Shown: piece after piece, positions 1 to 9,599 of the stretch
How positions within the stretch are numbered: the first letter of the stretch is position 1
How the letters are laid out: each line of letters opens with the position of its first letter
Source of the DNA: Bryobacteraceae bacterium
Lineage (GTDB): Bacteria > Acidobacteriota > Terriglobia > Bryobacterales > Bryobacteraceae
Assembly: GCA_025928545.1 (NCBI GenBank)
Contig: JAICJH010000032.1
Location: 1-64,000 of the forward strand
DNA length: 64,000 nt
Reading direction: 5' to 3'
The notes under the pieces: model-generated
Database searches by the model: none
What the model was told of the DNA's origin: nothing
Seen by the model: the letters and a program-made list of their open reading frames with translations, nothing else
Made by a program: the position numbers and the translations under genes

Positions 1-234
1 CGCTATGCACGCGGGCATATGTACTTACTAACCGCGGGCCGACAGCCCGATAGATCCCGCTCGATTCATGGGCGGCAGGATACAGCGCTATAACAAGGCG
101 TCCCCTGCCGCCATCGACGTCATACGTTGCCGTCGAAGTGTATTTTTTTATCGGCGTGCACCGGCGGCCATGGCGTCATACGCCGAGGCTTGGCGGTTGC
201 AAAGACCCCCGGTGGAGAATGGAGGAATCCATCT

Positions 235-1704
235 ATGCCCATGTCTCCTCTGATGAAACCGGTGAATCTGCCCGCTGGCAAGCTCCTGATCAACGGGCAG
301 TGGCGGGACAGCGTCTCCGGAAAGCAGTTCGCCACGGTGAACCCGGCGAATGCGGAGGAAATTTGCCAGATCGCGGAGGCAGATGCCGCCGATGTGGATC
401 TCGCGGTCCAGGCCGCCCGGGATGCTTTCGAAATCGGCCCTTGGCGGAAGATGGCGGCCACAGAGCGCAGCAAGCTCCTGAACCGGCTGGCCGCCCTGAT
501 GGAAAAGAACCTGGAAGAACTGGCTGTGCTGGAGGCCCTCGATAACGGCAAACCTTACTTCACGGCAAAAGCCGTGGACGTTCCGCTGGCCATTGCCTGC
601 TTCCGCTATTTTGCCGGCTGGGCGGACAAGATTCAGGGCAGGACGATTCCGATCAACGGCAACTACTTCTGCTACACGCGGCATGAGCCGGTGGGCGTGG
701 TGGGGCAGATCATTCCGTGGAACTTCCCCCTGCTGATGCTCGCGTGGAAACTGGCGCCTGCGCTCGCGACCGGGAACACGATTGTGATGAAGCCGGCGGA
801 ACAGACTCCGCTTACCGCGTTGCGCGTTGCGGAACTCATCACCGAAGCCGGTTTTCCGGACGGTGTGGTCAACATGCTGCCCGGATTCGGACCGACGGCC
901 GGCGCCGCGATTGCCAGCCACATGGATATCGACAAAGTGGCTTTTACCGGCTCAACGGCGGTTGGCAGGCTGGTGATGCAGGCAGCGGCGCAAAGTAATC
1001 TGAAACGCGTCTCGCTGGAACTGGGCGGCAAGAGTCCGAACATCGTATTCGCGGATGCCGATATGGATGCCGCGATCGAGGGTTCGCACTTCGCCCTGTT
1101 CTTCAATCAGGGACAGTCGTGCTGCGCGGGTTCGCGGACGTTTGTCGATGAGAAGGTTTATGACGAATTCGTGGAGCGGAGTGTGGCGCGCGCAAAGAAA
1201 CGGCGGGTAGGAGATCCGTTCTCACCGCGCACCGAACAGGGGCCTCTGATCGACAGCGATCAGTTTGAGAAGGTACTGGCCTATGTGGAAGCAGGTAAGC
1301 GCGAGGGTGCGCGGCTGGCGGCCGGAGGGAGCCGCCGCGACGAGCCGGGCTTCTTCATGGAACCGACCGTGTTTGCCGACGTAACAGACACGATGACCAT
1401 CGCGCAGGAAGAAATCTTCGGCCCGGTAATGAGCATTATCAAATTCAGTTCGCTCGACGAAGTAGTCCAGCGCGCCAACCGGACGATGTACGGCCTGGCT
1501 GCGGCAGTCTGGACCCGCGATATCGGAAAAGCTCATGCGATTGCCAATGGGGTCCGCGCGGGAACGGTGTGGGTCAATTGCTACAACGTTCTTGACGCAG
1601 CTGCGCCCTTTGGCGGCTTCAAACAGTCGGGTAACGGCCGCGAACTCGGTGAGTACGGACTGGAGCAATACACAGAAGTTAAGACCGTGACCGTGAAGTT
1701 GTAG
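235..1704 (+). CDS. NAD(P)-dependent aldehyde dehydrogenase (ALDH1/2-like)
   Basis: A full-length 489-residue ALDH oxidising an aldehyde to the acid with NAD(P)+, cytoplasmic. Visible motifs: [12 protein letters not shown] (about 161-172) and the cofactor-binding KPAEQTPL, the Rossmann motif FTGSTAVGR (about 238-245), general base Glu262 in LELGGKSPN, catalytic Cys296 in [11 protein letters not shown], and EEIFGPV near the C-terminus. The ATG at 235 is chosen because GGAGGA lies 8 bases upstream; a longer frame from 127 has no family match at its N-terminus. The [11 protein letters not shown] block resembles the class 1/2, betaine and phenylacetaldehyde dehydrogenase group, but the substrate cannot be read from sequence. 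It lies 190 bases upstream of the secreted-protein cluster, which may or may not be functionally linked. Confidence 0.95.
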   Translation: MPMSPLMKPVNLPAGKLLINGQWRDSVSGKQFATVNPANAEEICQIAEADAADVDLAVQAARDAFEIGPWRKMAATERSKLLNRLAALMEKNLEELAVLEALDNGKPYFTAKAVDVPLAIACFRYFAGWADKIQGRTIPINGNYFCYTRHEPVGVVGQIIPWNFPLLMLAWKLAPALATGNTIVMKPAEQTPLTALRVAELITEAGFPDGVVNMLPGFGPTAGAAIASHMDIDKVAFTGSTAVGRLVMQAAAQSNLKRVSLELGGKSPNIVFADADMDAAIEGSHFALFFNQGQSCCAGSRTFVDEKVYDEFVERSVARAKKRRVGDPFSPRTEQGPLIDSDQFEKVLAYVEAGKREGARLAAGGSRRDEPGFFMEPTVFADVTDTMTIAQEEIFGPVMSIIKFSSLDEVVQRANRTMYGLAAAVWTRDIGKAHAIANGVRAGTVWVNCYNVLDAAAPFGGFKQSGNGRELGEYGLEQYTEVKTVTVKL

Positions 1705-1895
1705 CCTACATCCCCTTGTAAACGCACCACAAGGCGCATTTCCAGGTGTCCGTTTCTCGGTCGGCCGGAACCTATCCGCAAAGACCACGTTTCCGCACAT
1801 TTAACTTAGTACGTTTGGTCACCTACGTGCGCCTGACCGTGGCTGAGTTTTGCCTTCGGAAACGGCGGATTTTCAAAATAAGGACAGGTATCTAG

Positions 1896-2486
1896 ATGAC
1901 CAACAGGCGTAACATTCTTGCAGGACTTCTGGGCTGGACCGGATTAAGTGCGGCGGCGGCACAAACACAGTCGGATCCGGAGCCCGAAGCAATGCCCAAC
2001 CGCGGGCTCCAGGTTTTCTTCCAACAGCACGATACCGTTATCGCCTTCAGCCAGATCACCGGCGTCGGCGAGCAGGTTGGAAACGTAATCGGCTCGATTC
2101 AGGGCACCGCGATCACAAATTTTCAGTTCATCCCCGTCTCGCAAACCGCCATCAAGTTCGATAACCGGTGCCTGATAACCGACATTGACGGCGATCAGAT
2201 TCTGTTCCAGGTCCTGGGCACAGGCCAGTTCATCACGCCGCTCACCGACCCCGCCTCACCACTTGGCAACCTGATGTCGATCGGAGGACCCCTGGTGGCG
2301 ACTTACATCGCGCTGAAGGGCTCGGGTAAATATGCCTTTTTGGTGGGCCGCAAGTTCCCGTGCAAGATGGCTGCTACTAACTCGGCCAGCCCCTCCGCGG
2401 GCGTGCTGGGCAACGTCTTCGTTCAGGTCTATTCCGACAACGTCGGCGTTCTCGCGACGGCGATCAGAAGTTATCCCGGCAGATAG
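1896..2486 (+). CDS. secreted hypothetical protein with twin-arginine-like signal
   Basis: 196 residues, not recognised with confidence. The N-terminus MTNRRNILAGLLGW followed by a small-residue stretch (SAAAAQ) reads as an export signal, possibly Tat because of the RRN pair. The mature part is rich in beta-prone, Gly and Thr segments (for example ITDIDGDQILFQVLGTG near residues 90-106), suggesting a small beta barrel or sandwich, loosely reminiscent of allene-oxide-cyclase-like proteins. AAGGACAGG precedes the ATG. It is followed 27 bases later by another secreted protein and then by the porin cassette in the same direction, so an envelope-associated role is likely. Confidence 0.7.
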   Translation: MTNRRNILAGLLGWTGLSAAAAQTQSDPEPEAMPNRGLQVFFQQHDTVIAFSQITGVGEQVGNVIGSIQGTAITNFQFIPVSQTAIKFDNRCLITDIDGDQILFQVLGTGQFITPLTDPASPLGNLMSIGGPLVATYIALKGSGKYAFLVGRKFPCKMAATNSASPSAGVLGNVFVQVYSDNVGVLATAIRSYPGR

Positions 2487-2513
2487 TTCGCCACAGGTTC
2501 CAGAGGAAACAAG

Positions 2514-3158
2514 ATGAAACTGACTTCCGGTTTTTCGCGCGCAGTAATTGTTCTGGCGGCGGCCGCATCCGGGGCCATCGCTCAAATGGGCCCGATGGCG
2601 CAGTTCTCACTGATTCCATCCGGCGGGCTCTTTACACAGCATCCCGCAATCGGTTCGTGGTTTGGCAAGGCTGTGCAGCTGTGCAAAACCACCAGCGATC
2701 CAAGTTGCTTCAAAGTGGCCCTCCTGATGACTCCCACCGTGAGTTCCGATGGAGTCTTCCTCGGCAACGATAGTCTCGCCCTGGGCGGACCTCCCTTCGG
2801 GCCGCATACCACAGCCCACGGCCGCTGGATCGCGACAAGCTCCACCGGCATAATCGCCGACTACGTCTTCATGTTGCCGGGTTCCACGGCGGCATCCGTG
2901 AGCGCACTGCGATTCCGCTGGAATGCCTCCGTCACCACTTACGACACGATGGTGGGCTACGTGAACATTTTCTTCGGCCCCGAAATCCCTGTGCTGTGGC
3001 AGGATATCAAGCCGCAGGAGAACCCCGCATTGCCAGCCGAGATTGTTCCGCCGCTCACCGCTCCGATCCTTTTCTATACCGATCCGGCTCAGTGCCCAAG
3101 CGGCCCCCCGGCCTGCCCACTGATCTTCAAGTTCACGATTAAGCGGGTTTCGCAATAG
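2514..3158 (+). CDS. secreted hypothetical protein
   Basis: 214 residues with a clear Sec signal (MKLTSGFSRAVIVLAAAASG, then AIAQ, cleavage near residue 24). No family recognised. The mature protein has four cysteines, arranged as CKTTSDPSC and CPSGPPAC pairs that could form disulfides outside the cytoplasm. GAGGAAAC lies just before the ATG. It sits 25 bases upstream of the first FadL-like porin and is probably co-transcribed with it. Unlike the next three genes it has no second copy in the window. Confidence 0.7.
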   Translation: MKLTSGFSRAVIVLAAAASGAIAQMGPMAQFSLIPSGGLFTQHPAIGSWFGKAVQLCKTTSDPSCFKVALLMTPTVSSDGVFLGNDSLALGGPPFGPHTTAHGRWIATSSTGIIADYVFMLPGSTAASVSALRFRWNASVTTYDTMVGYVNIFFGPEIPVLWQDIKPQENPALPAEIVPPLTAPILFYTDPAQCPSGPPACPLIFKFTIKRVSQ

Positions 3159-3183
3159 AGCGAACACATACAGGAGAGTCCAC

Positions 3184-4665
3184 ATGAACGGACAACCGAA
3201 TTGCCTGGCCTGCCTGCGGGTATACAGGGCAGGGTGTCGCCGCGTTGCTATTCTCTCCGCCCTCTCCACCGCCGCCGCAATATCGTGTTTCGGCGCGGCG
3301 TTTTCCGTGTCCGAGTTGGGGGCGCGCGCGACCGGAATGGGCACTGCCTTCATCGCGACGGCCGATGACGGCACTGCCCTGTTTTATAACCCGGCCGGAA
3401 TTGCATTTCAACCCGGACGAAGGATGGAGATGGATGGCCTGGTGGTGGTGGGGCTGTTTCGCTTCTTCCCCTCCTCCACGCCCGAAGGCCAGGTTGTCCC
3501 GGTCAACGGTTATTCGGGATCGATTAAGCCTCACTTTATTCCGATCCCGAGCATGTATGCGACACAGCAGATCAACCCAAAAATGACGTTCGGCTTCGGC
3601 CTCTTCACGCCCTTCGGGCTGGCCGCTAATTTCACAAATTTCAACGACGGCGATCCCGAGCTGACGAAGTTTGTGGGCAGATTTGCAGGCACGCGCGCTC
3701 AGCTCCAGGAGTATTGGTTTCAGCCGACACTCGCATACAAGATCACTCCGAATTCGGCTATCGCCGTGGGACCGGCTCTTGTCCACACCCATCTGGCGAT
3801 TGAACAGAGCATTCTGAATCCATCGGGTGACGGCTTGACCTTCGGAAATGCCGCTGCCTCCACCTTCTTCCCGAATCTCCCGGAAGGTCAGGCGGCGGCT
3901 ATCCTCGCCCGGCTTCTTCCGGCGGGCCGTTCACGCATTGCCGGCACAGCCAATAAGCCGGGTTTTTCCCTGGGCTGGTTGTATAAACATCCGAAAAGCA
4001 GGACTCGGCTCGGATTGATGTTTCGCAGCGCGGTCACCAACCACCTGAGCGGCAAAGCCTCCTTCGCGTTCAATCCTCCGACCCCGATCGAGACTTACCT
4101 GCCTCCGAATTTCCTGGGCAATGCCTTCCCCAACCAGAACATCACCGGCTCGCTGACCACGCCCGCCACTTACGGAATCGGTATTGCGAACTCGAGCTTC
4201 CACAACACGACTTTGGCAGTGGACCTTCGGCTTCAGGATTATCACCGCTTCTCCAGCGTGCCGGTGAATTTTCCGATTAATTCGGGGCAAAGCTCCGATA
4301 TCGCGATCCCGCCGGAACAGCGCCTCTATTTCGATTTCCACAACGCAATCGCTGTGGCCGTGGGCGCCGAAAAGCTGATGAGCCCGACGATGACGGTTCG
4401 GCTGGGGTTCATGTTCGACGAATCGCCCGTGCCCGACAAGAGCGTGGGGCCGCTGTTCCCCGATACGAATCGCGTGAGTTTCACATTCGGCGCCAGCCAG
4501 AAACGCGGCAACAAAGAATACACGTTTTTCTATGACGCCATGAAGTTCATGGACCGGGCTACCAACGTTCCCGCCAACGACACGCTGTATACCAACGGCG
4601 ACTATCGAAACTTCGCGCATCTGTTCGGAATGTCGCTGCGGTTTAATTTTGGCGACCGCTGGTAA
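3184..4665 (+). CDS. OmpP1/FadL-family outer-membrane transporter, copy 1
   Basis: 493 residues. After an N-terminal signal region comes the FadL-family hatch signature (ELGARATGMGTAFIA, then ADDGTALFYNPAGIAF, about residues 44-76), and the rest alternates polar and hydrophobic residues as in a 14-strand barrel, ending in an aromatic residue (FNFGDRW). FadL-type proteins pass hydrophobic substrates such as long-chain fatty acids or aromatic hydrocarbons across the outer membrane; the substrate here is unknown. CAGGAGAG precedes the ATG. It is the first gene of a cassette repeated at 8119-12943, where its paralogue shares long near-identical blocks. Confidence 0.9.
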   Translation: MNGQPNCLACLRVYRAGCRRVAILSALSTAAAISCFGAAFSVSELGARATGMGTAFIATADDGTALFYNPAGIAFQPGRRMEMDGLVVVGLFRFFPSSTPEGQVVPVNGYSGSIKPHFIPIPSMYATQQINPKMTFGFGLFTPFGLAANFTNFNDGDPELTKFVGRFAGTRAQLQEYWFQPTLAYKITPNSAIAVGPALVHTHLAIEQSILNPSGDGLTFGNAAASTFFPNLPEGQAAAILARLLPAGRSRIAGTANKPGFSLGWLYKHPKSRTRLGLMFRSAVTNHLSGKASFAFNPPTPIETYLPPNFLGNAFPNQNITGSLTTPATYGIGIANSSFHNTTLAVDLRLQDYHRFSSVPVNFPINSGQSSDIAIPPEQRLYFDFHNAIAVAVGAEKLMSPTMTVRLGFMFDESPVPDKSVGPLFPDTNRVSFTFGASQKRGNKEYTFFYDAMKFMDRATNVPANDTLYTNGDYRNFAHLFGMSLRFNFGDRW

Positions 4666-4695
4666 GAGGCCAGACAGACAACGGAGAGGATGGTT

Positions 4696-5958
4696 ATGAG
4701 ACTACGATCACTCACGGTTTTCGTCCTGAGCGCAATCTGCTGCGCCGGCCTTCAGGCTCAAACGAAGCGCGGCCTCGACACGACAACTTTTGTCGTTATG
4801 GGCGAGGGACTGGCTGCAGGGATGGCGAATTACGGGCTCAGCGCAACGTACCAGAACTTCAGCTTTCCGGCGCAGGCGGCGGCGCAGATGAAGGCGGCTC
4901 TCGTGCAACCTCTCATCCAGCCGCCGGGCATCGGTGATGTCGTCGGATACCCCGGCCAGGAGGTCAGGCTTCACACCTATCCGCAGGGATCGGTTCGGCA
5001 GTTCTATTACACGGGCACATCGAAGACTTCTTCACCTCCCATCTTTGTGCAGAATCTTTCGGTTCCCGGCCTGACGCTGGCGGACAGCGTATCGCTGCGC
5101 CCCGTTGCCCCCATCGCACAGCGCGATATGAAACAAACTGTGGTCAACCTGATTCTCGGCTTCCCTCAGTTATTTCTCGACCGAGTGCCGCTATGGAGCC
5201 AGTTCGAGTATGCCAAGGGCCTTGTGCCTTCGGTAGTGCTGATCGAACTTGGGTATTACGAAGCGCTCGATGCGGCGGTAAATCTGGACCCTGCGCGGCT
5301 GCCGAATCCGGCGACATTCGGCGCGACCTACGGCTCAGTTGTGCAGGGCCTGCGCGCAATGCAGGCGCAGGTGATTGTCACCACGATTCCGAATCCGCTT
5401 GATACGGCGTACTTCAGTTCGCCGGAGACCGCCGCGGCGATCACCGCAACCAACCCATTCGTGATCACAGGCGGTTATAACGTGACGCCGCAGGATTACC
5501 TGACGCGCAATGCCCTGATGACGATCTCGAATCAGTTTACGGCCGGCGCCATTGCGCCTTTGCCAGCCGGCTCTGTGATGAAGGCCGCTACCGCATCGGC
5601 GCTGACGGCAGGTATCAATGCCCTGAATGCCCAGATTGTGACCGCGGCGAAGGCGAATGGAGCCGTAATTTACGATCTGGCGGGATTCCTTCACACTGTG
5701 AAACTTTCAGGCACTACCGCCGGTACTTCCACGATTACGGCAGATTATCTGGGCGGCTTCTACTCTCTGGATGCCGTCTATCCGGGCCCTACGGGCAATG
5801 CCCTGATCGCGAACAATCTGCTGTCGTTCCTGAATTCGACTTACAGCAAGACGTATCCGCTGATTCCCGTTTCCGCGGTTTCGTCCAACGATCCGATCTC
5901 GACTTATAAGAAACCAAGAGGCCAGCTTCATACCGCCAGTACGCTCGGCATCCAGTGA
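4696..5958 (+). CDS. secreted SGNH-fold protein with degenerate active site, copy 1
   Basis: 420 residues with a Sec signal ending near LQAQ. The layout matches secreted SGNH/GDSL hydrolases: block I FVVMGEGLAAGMANYG, block II LSVPGLTLADS, block III LIELGYYEALDAA, block V SLDAVYPGPTGNALIAN. In catalytically competent relatives these read GDSL, GNND and DGVHP. Here the nucleophile Ser is Gly, the block III Asn is Tyr and the catalytic His is Tyr, so hydrolase activity is unlikely and a binding role is inferred. The ATG at 4696 is preferred over 4690 because GGAGAGG lies directly against 4690. It is flanked by the porin and the 680-residue protein. Confidence 0.85.
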   Translation: MRLRSLTVFVLSAICCAGLQAQTKRGLDTTTFVVMGEGLAAGMANYGLSATYQNFSFPAQAAAQMKAALVQPLIQPPGIGDVVGYPGQEVRLHTYPQGSVRQFYYTGTSKTSSPPIFVQNLSVPGLTLADSVSLRPVAPIAQRDMKQTVVNLILGFPQLFLDRVPLWSQFEYAKGLVPSVVLIELGYYEALDAAVNLDPARLPNPATFGATYGSVVQGLRAMQAQVIVTTIPNPLDTAYFSSPETAAAITATNPFVITGGYNVTPQDYLTRNALMTISNQFTAGAIAPLPAGSVMKAATASALTAGINALNAQIVTAAKANGAVIYDLAGFLHTVKLSGTTAGTSTITADYLGGFYSLDAVYPGPTGNALIANNLLSFLNSTYSKTYPLIPVSAVSSNDPISTYKKPRGQLHTASTLGIQ

Positions 5959-5984
5959 GACGTCTTCTTTCGATGGTGACATCC

Positions 5985-7997
5985 ATGAGACTAACTTTCG
6001 CAACTTCCTTACTACTGCTCACCGTCCCGGCCGGCGGATTGATGGCCGATAGCCCTCTGCTGCTGTTCGATCCTCTGGCGAAGCCGCTCGTACTTCCTCC
6101 CGGCAACGTCGAGACGCTGCCGTTGAACAAGACAGGCAGCTTTTTCGGGGATGCAATTCGCGCCGTGGACTGCGCCGACTACGTTCCGGTGGCCTTTCCC
6201 GGCGACACCCCGGCGCAGGAAACGCGGTTCGGCATCTGCGGGAATCAGCTCTTTGGCGGCGTAGTGATGACGGACAGTCATCTTTCGGGAAACATCAATA
6301 TCCGTTTTTTCCCGACGAGCCCAACGACGGCTCATTTCGTGGTGTCCCAGGGAGTCCTGCAGGGCGATGACGGCGTCCTGTCGGCGCCGCTTGGGTACAG
6401 CATGCCCGTGAAACGCAATCTGATTTCCGATGGCATGACTCTTTCTTCCGGGGACCTGGATCTGACTACCGGTTATGCCATTAACATCCAGTGGAACGTT
6501 TATTTTTCCAACACCGCGCTGCTGGCCCTTGCCAACGTGAATCCAAAGCTGACGGCTCCGCTCATCACGTTTCCGGGCACGCGGGGACATGCGTGGGCAA
6601 GTTTCAAACAACGCCCCGATGGTCTGCTGGATTTCTATTTCCGCGGGAGCACTTTCCTGGCTCTGGGCGGCGACGTAGAGGGCGATCCGGTCCGCTTTCC
6701 CCTGCCCTATTGCAGCAGCGATGGAAACTGCGCCAGCGTGCTTGCCCGAGGCACAAGCCTGCATCCACACCTCTACCTCAACACCGCGACGTCTTTGGGA
6801 TACACGCCCTGCGCTCCAAATTGCCCCGACCTGCCGATTAACAAGACTCAGGTTTTTACCGTCAACGCCCGCTACACCAATTACGGAGACGATTTCGATT
6901 TGCGTATCCCACAGCAGGGTGGGCTTGGACCGGGCCGATCGGAACTCCAGGGCCGCTTCGAAGTTCAGTTCGGCGCTCCCGCCGGCGGTACGCTGCCCTT
7001 CAAGATCTCCGCGCTCCCTCCCGAAGGGCTGTTTGCGGACCCGCCCAACAATCCGCTCCTCGGCTCCGGCTTTCGCGGCTTCCTGATGGGGCCGAACCAG
7101 AAACTGCATTTCCCGAACTACGTTTACGACCAGCACAAGCTTTACTTCGTCGACGAGCCTTACAATTTTGCGCAGGGCGCGATCGATCTTGCCAGCGGCC
7201 AGATCGTGGGCGAGTTCGAGTATCCGATGTATATCGATCAATCGATCATCGAGGCACTGATTCCGGACAATAACGGACGGGTATCGACCGATCCGTTCTT
7301 TTTGGTGGCAGAGGCGCCGTGGCAGGATCCCGGCGACACTAACTACGCGTTTTTCGAGAAAGAACCGAATGGGCAAACGATGTTCCGGGCCAACACCTTC
7401 CATCATCGGTCGTTCGAGAGCTATTGTTACCCACAACCTTCCTTATTGCCCGGAATCTGCTGGACCGCGCCCGCGGGGGGCAATCTGAACATTTTCGGCA
7501 AGCTGCAGGCGGCGCATCTGCCCGATCCGGCCAATCCCGGCGCGGCGATACTCAGGGACAACCGGACCTTCGTATCTTCGTTGGGAGATACCTTCAGCTA
7601 CAACTTCTCGATGGCCTGCAATCCAGCGGGCCAGCCGTTCTCGTTTGTTTACCAAAACAACAACTCCGGGCCCTCCGGCGGAACATTCACGATGACTCAT
7701 ATTGCTTCCGTGAGTTGCACGAACTCAAAGGTTTCGACTGCATCGCCGGGCAATTACGATCAAATCGCGATCACTGGTTTCGGCACGTGGAGCAAAGATC
7801 CTGCCAACTCGTTGCCGAGATTCATGGCATCGTCCATTTCAGTGGACCCGGCAAATCCGTACGGCATGATCATGGTGTTCCAGAAATATCCCGGCGAAGC
7901 GCAGACGATGGCGGGAGCGTTGATTCTTCCCGGGGATGAAATCGACGTCAATCTCTCGACAGCTGAGAATAAGCCTGCCGACAAGCCGCAGCCCTAA
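5985..7997 (+). CDS. large secreted protein of unknown family, copy 1
   Basis: About 670 residues with a Sec signal (MRLTFATSLLLLTVPAGG). No known domain recognised. The mature protein is beta-rich and has conserved blocks shared with the 10898-12943 paralogue: PLVLPPGN near the N-terminus, FPGTRGHAWASF, QRPDGLLDFYFRGSTFL, YPMYIDQSIIEALIPDNNGR, HHRSFESYCYP and a GFGTWSKDP segment near the C-terminus. Several cysteines could form disulfides. A GTG at 5955 would overlap the previous stop by four bases (GTGA) and add ten residues; 5985 is chosen because its signal peptide aligns with the paralogue start. Its position suggests a partner of the porin and the SGNH-like protein. Confidence 0.8.
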   Translation: MRLTFATSLLLLTVPAGGLMADSPLLLFDPLAKPLVLPPGNVETLPLNKTGSFFGDAIRAVDCADYVPVAFPGDTPAQETRFGICGNQLFGGVVMTDSHLSGNINIRFFPTSPTTAHFVVSQGVLQGDDGVLSAPLGYSMPVKRNLISDGMTLSSGDLDLTTGYAINIQWNVYFSNTALLALANVNPKLTAPLITFPGTRGHAWASFKQRPDGLLDFYFRGSTFLALGGDVEGDPVRFPLPYCSSDGNCASVLARGTSLHPHLYLNTATSLGYTPCAPNCPDLPINKTQVFTVNARYTNYGDDFDLRIPQQGGLGPGRSELQGRFEVQFGAPAGGTLPFKISALPPEGLFADPPNNPLLGSGFRGFLMGPNQKLHFPNYVYDQHKLYFVDEPYNFAQGAIDLASGQIVGEFEYPMYIDQSIIEALIPDNNGRVSTDPFFLVAEAPWQDPGDTNYAFFEKEPNGQTMFRANTFHHRSFESYCYPQPSLLPGICWTAPAGGNLNIFGKLQAAHLPDPANPGAAILRDNRTFVSSLGDTFSYNFSMACNPAGQPFSFVYQNNNSGPSGGTFTMTHIASVSCTNSKVSTASPGNYDQIAITGFGTWSKDPANSLPRFMASSISVDPANPYGMIMVFQKYPGEAQTMAGALILPGDEIDVNLSTAENKPADKPQP

Positions 7998-8118
7998 AGC
8001 ACGAGCTGCGCGGCTGGCGGCAAGAGGGCCTTGGCTGCGCACCCGTTTAGAATCCTGCGTGCTTTGGCGGTGTACACTGAACAGTTTTACGGATACTTTA
8101 CGGAGGATTCCGAAAGGA

Positions 8119-9576
8119 ATGACAGGTCGGTTACTCAAGAAGTTCACGCGGTTGTGTCTGTTCAGCTTTCTTGCCACTGAGTTTTGTTTCGGCTCCGCTT
8201 TTTCCATCAGCGAGCTCGGGGCGCGCGCTACGGGAATGGGGACGGCTTTCATCGCCGTAGCGGATGATGGCTCCGCCCTCTTCTACAATCCCGCGGGTAT
8301 TGCATTCCAGCCCGGGACGCACCTGGAGATGGATAATGCGGTGGTGGTGGGTCTGTTTCGGTTCACTCCTTCGGCGACTCCGCCCGGACAGGTGGTGCCT
8401 CCGAATGGCTACTCGGAGTCCATCCGGCCGCATTTCCTTCCGCTCGCATTCATGTATGCGACCAAACAGCTTTCGCCCAAAATGACCTTCGGCTTCGGCA
8501 TCTTCACACCGTTCGGCCTGGCCGCGAATTCGACCAACTTTAACGATGGCGATCCGAATCTGACGAAGTTCGTTTCCAGGTTTGCAGGTACGCGCGTTCG
8601 GCTGGAATCTTATTGGTTTCAGCCCACCATCGCCTATAAGCTCAGAGACAATCTAAGCATTGCGATCGGGCCAACGTTTGTCCACACGCACCTTTTCCTG
8701 GAACAGAGTTTTTTGAACCCCCTGGGGAACGATGACGCTCTCAAGTTCGGACGTACCGCAGCGCCGGTGGTTCTGCCCGGCGTGCCGGTCAACCTGGCCG
8801 CGCCGATCATTGCGCGGTTGTTACCTGAAGGCCGCTCCCGCGTGGCGGGAACCTCGAATGCCTTCGCCATTTCGGCCGGTCTTCTCTGGAAGAACGCTCT
8901 GCCGAAGACGGATATCGGCCTGATGTACCGAAGTTCGGTAGTCAACCACCTCTCCGGAAAGGCATCGTTCGCTTTCGGAAACCAGCCCTACGCACTCGAA
9001 CAATACGTCGGCCCCAGCTTCCTCCCCAATGCATTTCCGAATCAGGAGGTCACCAGCTCTTTACCCACGCCCGCCACTTACGGAATTGGTATTGCGAATT
9101 CAGGTTTGCACGGTATCCGCCTGTCGGCCGATGTGAGAATGCAGGATTACAAGAAATTCAAGTTCATCTCGCTGAATTTCCCTATCAACGAGAACAGCAC
9201 GACGCTTCAGAACATCGCGCTTCCGGCTGTAAAGATTCTGAACTTCAACTTCAGGGAATCGTGGAATTTTGCTCTGGGCGCGGAGAAAAAGCTCAACGAC
9301 GCGACCGCAATTCGCGTTGGATACATGTTCGACATGACGCCGGTGCCGTCGCAGAGCGTGGGACCGCTGTTTCCCGATGCCAACCGGCATAGCTTCACGG
9401 CGGGGGCATCGCGCAAATCCGGCAACAAAGAGTTTACTTTTTTCTACGAGGCTATGAAATTCGTTGACCGCCAGACGGACGTTCCGGCGAACAACTATCA
9501 ATGGACGAACGGCGATTATCACAATTTTGCCCATGTCGCGGGGCTGGCGCTGCGGTTCGACATGAAACCGCACTAG
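8119..9576 (+). CDS. OmpP1/FadL-family outer-membrane transporter, copy 2
   Basis: 485 residues, paralogue of the 3184-4665 protein. A short signal region ending near FCFGSAF is followed by the FadL hatch motif (SELGARATGMGTAFIA, then ADDGSALFYNPAGIAF). The barrel region carries the same landmarks as copy 1: MTFGFGIFTPFGLAAN, KFVSRFAGTR, NHLSGKASFAF, GNKEFTFFYEAMKF. The ATG at 8119 has AAAGGA directly before it and GGAGG 12 bases upstream; frames starting upstream run into the preceding gene and lack a signal peptide. A 121-base gap separates it from copy 1, so it may have its own promoter. Confidence 0.9.
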   Translation: MTGRLLKKFTRLCLFSFLATEFCFGSAFSISELGARATGMGTAFIAVADDGSALFYNPAGIAFQPGTHLEMDNAVVVGLFRFTPSATPPGQVVPPNGYSESIRPHFLPLAFMYATKQLSPKMTFGFGIFTPFGLAANSTNFNDGDPNLTKFVSRFAGTRVRLESYWFQPTIAYKLRDNLSIAIGPTFVHTHLFLEQSFLNPLGNDDALKFGRTAAPVVLPGVPVNLAAPIIARLLPEGRSRVAGTSNAFAISAGLLWKNALPKTDIGLMYRSSVVNHLSGKASFAFGNQPYALEQYVGPSFLPNAFPNQEVTSSLPTPATYGIGIANSGLHGIRLSADVRMQDYKKFKFISLNFPINENSTTLQNIALPAVKILNFNFRESWNFALGAEKKLNDATAIRVGYMFDMTPVPSQSVGPLFPDANRHSFTAGASRKSGNKEFTFFYEAMKFVDRQTDVPANNYQWTNGDYHNFAHVAGLALRFDMKPH

Positions 9577-9599
9577 ATTAACGACGGGATGACGACAGG

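Noticed and set aside
1-234. Possible gene end at the left edge (an open frame to a TAA at 91-93)
   Set aside because: About 30 codons with no recognisable C-terminal pattern; chance open frames of this length are common at this base composition.
6012-7436. 474-residue minus-strand open frame opposite the 680-residue secreted protein
   Set aside because: No signal, domain or Shine-Dalgarno. The plus-strand gene has a signal peptide and a conserved paralogue, so this is a shadow of high-GC codon use.
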